A stretch of 64,000 nucleotides of DNA. Source: Chaetorhynchus papuensis (lineage: Eukaryota > Chordata > Aves > Passeriformes > Rhipiduridae). The position numbers were made by a program, and so were the translations under genes. The notes below the pieces were generated by a model. The model worked only from the letters and a program-made list of their open reading frames with translations, did no database searches and was not told where the DNA came from. Every line of letters starts with the position of its first letter. The stretch's first letter is position 1. The stretch lies in the NCBI GenBank assembly GCA_013396525.1, contig VWYX01001221.1, positions 48,270 to 112,269 on the forward strand, written 5' to 3'. Below, one piece after another: positions 14,222-26,894 of the stretch.

Positions 14222-14280
14222 GAGAGGTTTAGGATGGATATTGGGAAGGGATTCTTCCCTGTGAGGGCTTGAATTGCAGA
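14222..14280 (+). mobile_element. CR1 LINE fragment, short
   Basis: GGTTTAGGATGGATATTGGG followed by AAGGGATTCTTCCCTGTGAG matches the CR1 3' region just before the terminal segment (recalled consensus). Similarity fades after the GTGAGGGC motif. Confidence 0.6.
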
Positions 14281-15225
14281 GAGAGGATTGCTGCCAGCAG
14301 TGACTGACCTTGAATTAGGCCTCAACATGACAGAAAACACTGGAATTTTCCTCATTTCCAGACCACCAGCATTCAAAACATGAGTGACACTGATCCCCCA
14401 CGTGCTGAAATTCTGAAAAGTTATCTTTAAACAAAAGGATCAAAGTAACACCACAGCATTGCTAAATCTCTTTACTACTGTTTTTCCAGATGAATTATTT
14501 AATATCAAAACCAAAGAAAAAAAATTCTAACCCAGTGACTTCAAGATGACATTGCTCTCTTTCCCAGCTATGTGATCCTCAAGCTGAAATCAAAAGTTGC
14601 TACATAAATTTAATGCTATTTAAGAAATCTAAGGTTTAAAGAAATTTAAAGCAGAAATAACAACAGAGGATAGCTTGGGGGGAAATGAAAGCAGTGGAAA
14701 GCCATGAAATTTCTCAGTGTTCCATCCTTCACGTCACAAATAATCTCTCTGGAGATATAAACACACAGGCAAAATTCAATTAATGCTTTCAAGCTGACAA
14801 GAGTGGTTAAAAATAATAAAATCAAGCCTTTTTAATCAGAAAGCATTGCCAAAAGGTGCATCCAATGAAGGCCAGCACTGATTCCAAGGCCTGGCCACTC
14901 TGACTGGGAAGGATCCCACTTAGAGAGCCCAGAGTGTTCCTAAACCTCCTGGGTCTGTCCTGAGCCATCCCCTCCTGTCAGAGCTCCCAGAGGTGCTGGA
15001 AGCTCTTCCCAGATCTCTCTGGCTGGAGCTTGGGTTGCTGTGATATATTTCTATGGGAAATAATAGGGGAAAAAAAAGTGGAAAATGTGAAGGTTGCAGG
15101 CATGTTCCCTGGAAAAAACATATTTGATCACAGGAAGTCAGCAGCAATCCTGACCTATGAATTCCTTACTAAAAGAAGTTCCTCCCACTGTTGGTTCCAG
15201 TTTGTGCTCATTTTGAGATGAATCC

Positions 15226-15239
15226 AAAAAAAAAAAAAA
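15226..15239. repeat. A14 homopolymer
   Basis: A run of 14 A flanked by AATCC and GGAGAAAAGAGG. Simple repeat, nothing else seen. Confidence 0.85.
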
Positions 15240-15983
15240 GGAGAAAAGAGGGGAAACAAAACAAGTATTTTGTTGAAAAAATACTAAGGCACTATAAAGA
15301 GTTTTTGTGTTGTTATGGAAACCCAGAAAGCACAGGCTAGGAAAAAGAAAAGTGAATAAAGAAGCAATTTCAGCTGCAAATATAAACATGTCCTTGCTTC
15401 CCGGAAAAAGTCCTTCCAAAGGATTTTGTTGATGCTGTGCATCCAAGCAACTGAAAACTACAAATTCTTCCCCAGAGAAACACAGATATAAAATTTGAAA
15501 TCCACTGTAACAAAATAATAAACAGGACGGGGAATAAAAAACCAGATGGAGTTATCAAAGTGTTGTTTTCACACCCACAAAGAAGCAGTTTGCTGAAAAT
15601 GCAGAAAACTTCAGACATTCTGTTTTAAGTAATCAATAGAGTGATGGAAAAGGACAGGATTCTGTATTTATCTGGAGGAAAATGGTTCTCTGCTCCTCTC
15701 CCACATTTGTATTTGCGTTTCATACATTTTGAGCAGGTAGCCAAAGAAATAATTCTGATCTCTGAACATAAATGACTTATGAAATATAGGTTGTTTTATA
15801 TGAATATGCAGAATAGAATGCAAAAAACTCCATTATCTGTTAGTCTATAGTGCTTTGCACATGAAAAATTAATTTAAATATATTTCCTGACACGGTCCTA
15901 AGTTACATAAAAAAACCAATGGTAATTAAGTGCACAGATATAACCAAGTTTTGGCTTTAAAATCCTCATTCTGCCATTAGGTA

Positions 15984-16025
15984 ATGCTTAATGAAATGGC
16001 ACAAATGCTTAATGAAATGGCACAA
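15984..16025. repeat. Perfect 21-bp tandem duplication
   Basis: The unit beginning ATGCTTAATGAAATGGCACA occurs twice head to tail (15984-16004 and 16005-16025) without a mismatch, which indicates a recent slippage-type duplication. Confidence 0.9.
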
Positions 16026-16485
16026 ATCAGTGCTGCTAATGGCGTAATGCTCTTATGTACCTGGATAATCTGCACTGCTCAGGTATCCTGGAACTCGGCA
16101 GTGCAGGATCAGGATGGATCCTTTAGGGAAGAGCACCCAGAAGTGGCCCTTTCCCTACAGAAGGACAGAGGTGCCTGCACTGAAAACACCTTTCCACTGC
16201 TTGAGAAAGGAAAAAAACGGATTTTTTTTACCTGTAGCAATGATCACCCGCACATGTAAATCAACAAGACAAGAGAGGGTTTGTCATCAATTCTAAATAT
16301 TCAGGGGGTAGATTGTCATTGAACCCTCAGTGGTTTTAGCACCAAACATCCTGCCTGCACCTACTGAACAATTACTGCTGCTGATGGAATAATGGGCAGG
16401 AAATCAACTGCACACATCCAATAAGCACTTCTCTAAATTAGCTAATCTTTGCAAACAGTTTCTCTTCCTCACCAAAACAAAACAC

Positions 16486-16486
<1 letters not shown>

Positions 16487-16521
<35 letters not shown>
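16487..16521. repeat. A35 homopolymer
   Basis: A run of 35 A, the longest homopolymer in the window, preceded by an AC-rich stretch and followed by a C run. I recognise no retroposed body upstream. Its true length in the genome is uncertain because such tracts are error-prone to sequence. Confidence 0.9.
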
Positions 16522-16525
<4 letters not shown>

Positions 16526-17631
16526 CCCAAGGGCAGCAGACCACAGAGTTCACATTATGGACCCGGTGACTTCTAAATTCATTCTGGTAAGAAAACCATT
16601 TTTACTGCAGCCATCCATCACTCACCCAGCTCAGGAGCTCTTTACTCCCTGCAGGGCAAAGTCTCTTCATCCTCACTTTTGTCATTTTAAACCACAGAAG
16701 GGAACAAGTCACACACCTCAGACTGGGGGGTTATTCTTTCTTAGACCAAATTTTTAAGTCATTTTGTGGCTGGGAACTCTGAACTCAGGGATCTGAACTG
16801 TGCTGACAGTAATGGTACCAGTTCAGGAAAATCACTGAACTCTTCATGCACATATATTTCTACATAAATAAATAAAAATCAAGCAATATTCACAGAGGTG
16901 TTACCATTGGAGTTACAGGAAAAGACTGAACTGCACTAAATTACTGGGATTAACTTTGGTTTGTTGATTCCATGCTCTTGCACACACCTTTAGCTGCAAA
17001 CTCCTGCCAAACTCCTTAATATTCTTTTAGTAAAACTCAGAAATAGAAACACAGAACTTAGCAGGATCTAACGGGACTTTTTGTGGGGAAAAAAAACCCA
17101 AACAAGCAGGTGATGGAAAATGAATGTGATTTTTCAAACTGAAGCATTTTACCTCATTTTGTGAGGATACTCACAGAAAACCACCTTGTTTTCCAATATA
17201 CTTTAGCAGCACACACGCAAACCCAAGGCTTTATATATTGAAGAACACAAAAGTGCCCCAGTAAAATACTGTCACCTCTCTATTTGAACCACTGTATCTC
17301 CAGAAGTACAGTTTCAAATTCTAATGTGCAGTGAACATTCCCATTGAACATCCTGGTGGGCACCTTCAGTGCCAGTTCTGAGCCAGGAGCAGAATAACTG
17401 CAACAAAGAACCTGGGGAAATTGTACCAGAAAATGTATTTTCCTTTGGGTCAAGTGGGAGCAGGACTTGAGAAGCACCAGGATTGTGTCCTGCTGCCATC
17501 CTGTCCCTTCTGCACTTATCCCTTTGGGGCACAGAATGAGTTACAATCTCTGCCATGAAAGATACAATGCACTGATTCATCCCTAATTAAGGATGAAGTA
17601 GAGAAACAACATTTGATTGTTATTTACCTTT

Positions 17632-17671
17632 CGACATCTGTCGGCCTCTTTCAAATGCAGTGATTTGAAAG
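17632..17671. repeat. Two adjacent small inverted repeats
   Basis: CGACA-TC-TGTCG (17632-17643) is followed by CTTTCAAAT-GCAGTG-ATTTGAAAG (17648-17671). Both have perfect arms of 5 and 9 bases. They could form hairpins in RNA or be paired protein sites. No further evidence. Confidence 0.6.
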
Positions 17672-20600
17672 GGGAGAAGAAACCTCACTAATTGCTCTCA
17701 GAGCTGTGTGAAGAGTTCAGGCTTTCTGTTTCTGGGTTTTTGTAGGGAAGAGCTATGTTTCAGATGTAGTGTGTGTTGCTATGGTAATTATTATTTTACT
17801 GAATGGTATACATTCAGAACTGATTTCATATTGTCAGACAGCAATTAAACAGATTAGGCTGTGTACACTCACAGTTCTGAAATATTTCCAATTTGTTTTA
17901 AATCTTAGGGCATGTGAAAAGCACTGGCCTGGGAAGTGAAATATCAATTCAAAGGGCAGCTCCAGCTGTAGAGGCTTCCTCTTACCTCCTTCTCTACTCC
18001 CAGGCCAGGGTATTTAGGAGTAGAAACACTGCAGGACACTTTGGGGTCTCAATTCCCCCCGTCTCCTCATCTCTGCTGCAGACTTGAAATCTCTCTTTTC
18101 AGATTAGCAGCTCCAATAACCATCCAAAATACTGGCTTCCATCTCCCATTATCACCCTGCCCCTCAGAGGAAGTTTTCACTTGCTGGCCACTGCAAAAAC
18201 CTCAATGGAGATAAATCATTTTCCTCATCCTGCAGTCCCTTTGCCACCATCAAACCTCTGAAGGCAGGTTGGCATCACTGCAGCCCAGTTTGGTCCCCAG
18301 GACACCTGGACAACAGAACCAAAGCATGAAGTGTTCACTCTTCACAAACTCAAACAAGTCCTTCAGGCTGCCAATCATTTCCAGATTTATCCAGCCCTGT
18401 CAGGTTATGGAAACACAAAAGAAGTCAAGGAAGAAAAACAGGAAGCAACATGATTTAATTTTCCTGAGAGATTCCAAGTATCTCAGAGTAAATAGAGAGA
18501 CAATATTCCCCCAGGACAAAGATGATGCTAAAATTTGTGTAACCAAACCCAAGAAAGCCTTTGGAATTTTATTTGCTAGGTCTTAGCTTGGCACAGGAAG
18601 AAAGTATAGCAGCCAGGATAGGAAGTTAAGAAAACTCAGGTTTGTGCTCAGCTTTAATACAGGGTTTCTTTGGTAAACCAATCAATTCCAGAATCCCATT
18701 TTTCCCCATGCTAAGAAATAACTCAAGACAAAATTTAATCCATGTGAGTAGGGATAGTCATGGAGATGAATGATGAGTTTGAAAACTCTTGGATGAGAAA
18801 CACTTGGAAAATGTCCAGAATTGTCAGGAAGGAAAGGAGCTGTGCAGCTTGTGAACAAAGGATAATAATCTCCAAAAAAAGAGCAAATGAAGCCTCAGTT
18901 CTGTAGGCCCATGGCTGGATATGTGCAATAATACAGGTAAAAATAGGGTGCAGCTTTAAGCTTTATGGGGAGGACACCTGACAGACACAGAGCAGCCAGA
19001 GAAATGATAAGATTATCTAATTATCCATATATTTTCCTGGTCATTCTTTCTCTCAAGTAAATTATTTTCATAGGTTGACATCTTACAGTTTGTGGGAGCA
19101 GGTCAGGGAGGAGATCAGGAATGAGTCAGCAGTGGAAGGCTGATGGAAACATTAATCTTGAAGAAAGCTAAAGGATGAGAGGAAAACAGAATCATCGGAG
19201 ATCAGAGAGGGGATAATGGGCACAGAGGGTCTGAAAGGTGAACAGACTGATGGCTGCACAGGGGAACATCAGCCTGCAGGAAGCTGGCACAGCACAGCCC
19301 ATCAACAGAGGAAACAGATTGACTAAAATAAGATAGAACCTTGAAAATTAGGATAAAAATAATTTGGATTTCAAAAGGAGACATAATTTACCTAAAGGAT
19401 GTAATGTCCTGGCAGCGTGAGTGAAGCAATTGTACAGCATTTGCTGTTTCTCCTGGTGATAAGGAATCAACATAATCTGGGCATTTCAGACAGTTCACAA
19501 AGGATTTGGCATCCAGTCAGGAAAGTCTTGACTTATCTTTTTGTCCCAGTTCCCAACCCTGTGAACAGTGGGGGCTTTGTGTGCCACCAGTGTATTGCTA
19601 AAATAGCCAGGTTGTTCACAACAGCACTCACTGCCCAAAATCACCAAAACAAGAATGGCTTTTTTTACGTCTTTTGGATCAAGCTGTCATTTCTGTAAAA
19701 TACACTTTGATGGGTATCCCTGGCATATGGTCAGAATAATTTGGGTTGTTTTCTTCAATACAACCTTCTCTTAAGGCAAATTTACTGCAAGAGCTATGGA
19801 GGGGAAAATGATGCAAAAAGAATCAGTTCCAAGGGAACTTACAATACATATTTAATTTTAATAGATACCGAAACTCTGTTTGGCTTAATTTTCAGGCTAA
19901 TTATGACTAAACCAGAGTGGTGATTCTTTCCCTTCCCTATGTGTTTGATAAAATTTGGGATTGTCTGGAGAGAACAGGGAAGTACACACAAGGTCATTCA
20001 CCTTCAGCTGCTGAAAGAGCTCGAAGGAAGAACCTGAACTGTAATTTCTGCCTCTAGAAAAGAATGCCAATGGTTAACTGGTGACAGGATTCCACAACAT
20101 GAGTTTAGGAAAGCTCATAATCCCCAGCTTTCCAAAAGGACCACCACATTAAAATGCAGTGGTGAAGGATCAGATCATTCTTTAAGGCCACTCTGGCAGC
20201 TGAAGTGATTGTCACAGCAGTGTCCCCAGCTTTTCCTTAAAATGGTTCTAACAACATCCCTCAGCCTTTGCTGAGTTAACTTGCAGTTAGCACGTGTGAG
20301 GCTGAGCTCAAAGTTATTTTAGGAGCCAACTGGAAAGGAGATTCAGCCTTTTTAAAAATGGAATTGTTTTCTCTGGTTTAAGACTGTTTCCATGGAGAGA
20401 CCACAGCATATGAACATCTTTAGGCCAAGTGCTTTGCTGCAGGCTTATCTGAATGGAAGCACCACAGGAAGAAGGATAATTGAGGCCAGTTGTTTAAAAT
20501 TCATGGGCCTCCTCCCATACTTATCTCAGGAGCAATTTATCTTCATTATTTTGATCTGTTAAGCATTTAAAAGTTAAACAGCGCTATACACACCTTCTCT

Positions 20601-23184
20601 TAAGTGACATTTCTTAATATAATATTTACTCAGGGTAGAATAAACTTAGTGGCAACAATGTCATGCTGTTGGGTAAGGGTGACAGGGTGGCAGGAAAATC
20701 ACACTGTAGATTAATGTAAAGGGATGCATGAGGGGAAGAAACATCCATCCTAAATTCACATACAAAACAGGGGGCTCTGAACAGACTATTGCCTCTTGGG
20801 AGAAGCATTCTTCTGAGTTATAATGAATAGGTCTATTAAAAAGGCAGTTTGCTCTTCACTAAAGGAAAATAAAGCCAACAGAGTGGTGGCAGTTCCAGGA
20901 AACAGGGATGTAGTTATCCTGCTTTATAAACCCTGTGTGAATATTGTTTCTGACTGGGATCTCAATCCAGCTTCTCTCCTTACAATTTCCCCTCCCAGTA
21001 CAGACAACGAAAAGTACACAGAAGGCAATAAAAAACCATGAAAGGAATAGAACATCTGCTCTTGGAGGAAGAACTAAGAGTTTATACTGTTTAAAAAGTA
21101 AATATACTCGATATGCTGTGAGCTCTTGCATGCCTCTGTAAAGGTAAACCCAAAATTCAACCTTTCCCCTCAAAAAATGTTAATTGGAATTTGGCAGAAA
21201 CAGGTTTTGGGATCTAGGAGCTAATGTTCAAACTTGACAGACTGACAAAGATTTACCTAAGTCTTGAGAACATTTTCAGAGCTTAAAAATACAGTTTCCC
21301 TCCTGTGTGCTCACCCCATCACATGAATTGCAGGTTTAATCTGTGTTTCTGTCCAATAATTCATGTTCAGGCTCCAGCTCTCAGGAACGTGGGTGGGAAT
21401 GCCATGGGCCTTTTCCAGTCAGGAATGTTATGGGATGCAGCCCATTTGTGGTGACAAAACCAAACTAGGGCAGTCAGCACAGAGCTCAGCACAATTCAGT
21501 GTAAATGTCTCAGTTCCATGGTCACAGCCCAGGAAAATTAGGGTCAAACCACTCAGATATAGTTCCAGTTTTTGCTGATGGAAAATGATCACCCGAACTA
21601 CCTTAAAATCCAGTGTAAGAGCCCTCACCTTGCTTATTGCATGGAGTTGTTTGTTCTATGGCTGGGTCAGGAGGGCACCTGCACACTTCTCCCAGCACAG
21701 AAGGGTCATTAAAAACCTGAATGGAAGAAGAAGGACAGGAAGAAAATTTCCTCTGGCGAGTCAGGATGTTGCCACTTGCTCTGACTTTGCTGCTCATGAT
21801 AAATGTGTCAGGCTCTCAGAGCTCAGTCCCAGATCAGACAAGCTGATCCTCAGAAAACAGTGGTCGAGTCTGAGAACATTTTCTATAGCTAAAGAAATTC
21901 CATTTAATAGCAGAACATTTACCTTTGACATCAGAACCTCTGTATACACGAGAGGAACAATTTACCCTGACATTTTCCACAGCAATACTCTGTTCCATTA
22001 CAAATGCATCATGTTCTTTCCATTCTTATGCATGAAGAATAATGACCTTAAAAGTAACATTTCAATTTGCAGGAAATTTTAACTAGCACAATCACCATCC
22101 CCAAAGGAATATGATATTGAAATATTATTCTCTTGAACTTTGCCAAACACAGTGAGCTATCAACACAAATAACAAACCTTTCAATGATTTAATGCACAGA
22201 TACTGCGGTGAGGTATTTTTGCAAGGAAAGGTTAATTTGCTCCTCTCTGCACAAATAATATTGATAATTAACAGACAGTCCATATTCACTCACTCAAACC
22301 AAATTTCCTGAGATGAACAGGGGTACAGAGAAGCAAAATTACCAGATTTTGCCCGGGTTCTTTGACCTGCATTTCTGGGACTAATGAGAAAGTATCTCAT
22401 TAAGATGCAAATGAACAGCCCATGTGAAAGAAATTCCAGCCTACCCACTGCCTTTGTAATTTCCTGGATTATGACAAACACTTCTAAACACAGGCAGATA
22501 TTTTCTAACTACTAACTGCAGATTTTCAGATTTTTTTTTAGGTCAAGATCCCTGGTTTGCTATCAGTATACACTATGATATGTATAGATAGGAACCCTTT
22601 TCTTCTCCTATAGAACAGAAACCAGTTCTGCAGCAAACATGGGTTAATGAAACAAGGACACTGATGAGCCACAGAAGTCCTGTCAGCCACAACTCTGTAA
22701 ACAAAATATGTCAGCAGAAGAAAAATGGAAATGTTCATGGATTTTCCTTCTTGAAATTCAGGATCTGATTCTGCTGTTTGATTGCATCTCTGGGGATAAA
22801 CTCAAAAACCAGACAGGCTTGCTTTGTCATGTTTCTCCTCTGGAGAATTTTGAAAAAGAACCTATTTGCACCAGTGAAGGTTGAAAAAATCGGAATCAAC
22901 AGTGACACGCTCAGCTGGTTCTTCCCTCCAAGACAAGTGAAACAAGAAGACTTTGTATCTTTTATCCAACTGAAGCCATTGCCCCCAATGGATTTTACAC
23001 ATTCACAAATATATTTATGACGCCTCATTAGCCTGGCATGATGAATAAACTCCATCAATCAACATTTATTTTACTAGATTTAACTGCTATTACCCTTGAG
23101 TTGAAAAGGAAATGAAGAAAAATGTAGGCTTGTAGGAGCTGCTCGCCCAAGGGCTTTGTTAAGGATGAAGGAAAAAAAAAAGAA

Positions 23185-23368
23185 GTAATGGAATCATTTA
23201 GGTTGGAAAAGACTTTAAAGATTGAGTCCAGCTCTTCCCCAGCACTGCCAAGGCCACCACTAACCCATGTCCCCAAGTGTCACATCCACTCTGCTTTTAA
23301 ATCCCTCCAGGGACGGTGACTCAGCCACTTCCCTGGGCAGCCTGTGCCAGTGCTTGATAACCCTTCTG
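23185..23368 (-). mobile_element. CR1 LINE 3'-end fragment, reverse orientation
   Basis: Read on the plus strand this is the complement of a CR1 end. AATCATTTAGGTTGGAAAAG is followed by ACTTTAAAGATTGAGTCCAG, then CCAGGGACGGTGACTCAGCC and CACTTCCCTGGGCAGCCTGT. The pattern fits the CR1 class whose 3' end reads CTTTTCCAACCT on the sense strand. It is 5'-truncated, as most CR1 copies are. Confidence 0.9.
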
Positions 23369-26300
23369 TTTTGTTTTTCTGTTTTTATCAGGGAACAAGA
23401 ATTACTCATCTGCTGTAATTATTCTTGTTAACAGCCATATCTTCCAGCAGGGGAAGGGCAGAAGGTGCACTGCCCCTCACAATAAGAACCTCCAAAGTTA
23501 ATGGGAGAGAGCTGAAAGGGGTGAGCTTCTACTCGCTTGGCAAGGAACTGAGATGTCAGGAATTGGTGACATCGTTGTGGTTCTTCATGTGCCGCTGTCA
23601 GTACCATGTAAATCACCAGCAGAAGTGCCAGCAGTGTGAAATTTTAGATAAGCACTGACTGGGGAAGGGGAGCAGGAACGCTGAGCTAACCCCTGGTACT
23701 GCAGCTGGCAGAAATTGTGCTGAGATTTAGCACAGAACTTGGGTTTCAGGAGCGAAAGCACAGCCTCAATCAGCCCTAAATTAACATATATTTCTTTCCA
23801 GAGCCCGTGCACGCACATGTCTCTGTGTGTACGCCTTTAAAGATAAACCAGCAAGCAGACAGATGTTGATTCATGGAGAGTTAGAATTAAAATAGCCTCC
23901 TCGCTGATTACACCATTCAGCACGAGGCTGTTTTGTCCTATTTGATGTTATTTTTTCATTGCTGAATGCTACAACATTGCCTCATCTCCAGTGTCCTTTA
24001 ACACCATGTTCATTATGCCACAAAGGTACTAATTGACCAGAACATTCCAGTGTGTGTATTAAGGCTTCCATCATGCAAAAATAACAGCATAAATGGCTGG
24101 GTTTGCCTGTGCTATCTATCTGTAGATAGGTAGCTATAATCCCCAAATCTCTCTATATCCCAATCCCTCTGTCTTATCTCCACAACAATACTGAAAAAAC
24201 CCACAACAAACCATGCTTATATTATGGCATATTAAAAGCTCAGCAGAATTTCATTAAACAGCTACATTTGCTTTGTTTGAGATTACAAACACAGATCTCC
24301 CTCTTTCTGGCAATCCATAACCCAAGATATTTGGCACTCTATCAACAATTCCAGACTTGGAAGGATTATAGATGTGCTGACAGTTAAAGGGAGTTAGAGT
24401 TCCCTGCCTAAGACAGATAAGTAGCATGTACTATTTGATAAGTCCTATCAGAGCCCCAGTCTGACAGGAATTCCTCCACGATGCCACTAAATCTTGCACC
24501 GTGAAGCTCATTAAAGGGGCTGCCATTTGTCCCACCAGAGCCTGAACTCCCCAGTCACCAGGAAATATATTCCATTTCTTTCCCCAATTACATACACACT
24601 GCTTTATATTCCAGATTCAGAATATATTCAAGGATCTGGGAGGGGGGGAAGATGGAAGGCTTCTGTAAGAGCACACAGAGATCCAGCCCTGTGCTTAATG
24701 TGGTGAGCTGTAAGACAAAGCTGTCCGGTGGCTTTGTGTCAGAGGAATGAGCTGAGTAGTACAACACAAGATTCCACTGTTTGTAAACATTTCATTCCCA
24801 TCATTTGCACAGGGTTGCTCTGTTGAAATGAGGAGTTTCTGGAGAAACACTGCAGTTGGGGGGTTCAATCTCAGCTCTTTAGTTGTAGTGATTCCTCCCC
24901 GTGCCAGGTTTTTGCAATATCATTACCCACACACAGAGCACGAGGATCCCAGCCAGCTCCATTCAGGAGCAGCACATCTGAGTTGGCTGAACATTTTTCT
25001 CCTACAGGAATATCACGATGATAGGTTCTGCAGAATGTGGTCAGACTTGTGCTCACTTCACTGGATGCTACGGCAGAAATCCATTCTGAAATCTCTTCTC
25101 GCCTTCAATATAATTGGGAAAATAACAGAGCTCCAGCAGCAAAAGCCTTGCTGTACGTGTAATGAAGATCTCGGATCAAACATCTCAACAGATTCTCTTA
25201 AAATAAGTGTATTATAATTTCCTAGATTATTACCTGCCAAAGCTCAGTGGGTGGGCTCTGAAGGCCTACGCTGTCAGGAATCCCAGGTTCTTAGAATCCT
25301 GTCATATCTGTCTGCATCCACCCCCTCAGTGTTTCCAGTTTCCCTTCTTCTGCTTCTGAAAGTAATTCCCTTGGTAGCTGTCACATTAAGATATTGGGAT
25401 ACAGCCTTCCCACTGCACTTCTGGATTCCAGCTGAACCTGACTGTCAACTTCACTAACAGAAAGTGAGTACAACCTCCTCCAGTGCCTTGAGATTAATTT
25501 GCCTTGAGCTAATGAAAGTCAATTTCTAATTTCAACCCTTAATTGTGATCAATAGGGCTTGAATGAAACTTATCCAGGCAAACAGGGAGAGAACTGATGG
25601 GCAGAATCCATATCCAATGTGGCCATTTAGGATTACGTGCCAGCCAGATTGGATTCTTCAGGTTTAGGTATTTTTCAGAAACAGGGAAACGACAGCTCAG
25701 AGTTATCACAGGAGCAAATCTGGTGAAGTTGAAGAGCACAGTAAATGGGTTTGGAGTCCCACAGGTTATCACTGTTTCTTACATAAATGGACATTCCATA
25801 AGGCGCCTCATGCACTTTATTGGGAGAGGTCTGTTCCTTGCTGGTGTTAAGACCAAGCCATCACCTCTGACTCTTTACTCCCTCACCTTTACTCTAAATC
25901 ACCTTAGAGCATGGGCAGGTTATTTCAGTTCCTATGGCATTCTCTGAGACACAACAGAGAGGAAAACGTCACAATTGTCCTGCATTCTTAATTCAGAACA
26001 AAAAACCCACCCCAAGACCTTGCACAAACACACACCAACACATCATTTAACCAACTCTATATTTTTAATAAGCTTCCAATCAGGTTATTTTGAACTAAGA
26101 AAACTCATTTGATCTTACTGGTGGCTCATGGACAAGCTTGTTGGCTACAGATAAAAGCTGTTACAGACAGGAGCAGGGCCGTGCATTTGTGTGCTTTTTT
26201 TCTTATTATTGAACACCATAGCCAATATTTTGCAGAGATAAAATAATCAGAGCGATATTTTCAAGCCTGATAGCAAGGGCAACACTTCCCAAAGAGCTTT

Positions 26301-26844
26301 GTTTATGCTGCCATTTCTCGTGAACTTTCCCGGTTTGTTGTTCCCACCAGTGTTGTGATGAGGGCAACAATTTTAGACACTTCAGTGTAAAATTTCCTTA
26401 TCATGTCACTGCCCCTTGCTCTAAGTGAGACTGGCAGCTTGTATTTGCTACTCATACTCTCAGTAGTAGTCTCTCCTCTTTTCACAGATAGTACTACAGT
26501 GATTTTGTAACTACACACAGAAAGCAACAGTAGAAGTGTCAGTAAAATTAATCAGCCTTTTATCTGTTTTAAAAATACTGCCTTATCATGCATATATTTT
26601 GGTTTTTCTCAGATTATGCTTACAACAAATGAATAATAAACCTTTGCAAGCAAATACAGAGAGAGGCATCATCCTCATACAATTGACTGCGTTCACACAA
26701 CAGAGATGTGTAAACTATCTTTGGATCCAGGAGGTGGAAAAGAACAGATGAATCTGTGGAGAAGAATAATACTTGTGGAATGTTTTCTTTTGCAGGATAT
26801 CCAAGCATGTGGGCTGGAACATGGAATTGGGGGAGTTACAAATG

Positions 26845-26894
26845 TACTTAATATACTATACTATATAGTGTATATACTATAAATATACTTAATA
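26845..26894. repeat. TA-rich tract flanked by a 9-bp direct repeat
   Basis: TACTTAATA occurs at 26845-26853 and 26886-26894, with a self-complementary TATA-rich centre (ACTATATAGTGTATATACTA). It reads as simple AT-rich sequence. Confidence 0.6.

Noticed and set aside
21585..22082. 165-codon plus-strand open frame in PPM1E intron 1
   Set aside because: No recognisable domain, AT-rich ordinary composition and no flanking splice or promoter signal. Expected by chance in 38 kb.
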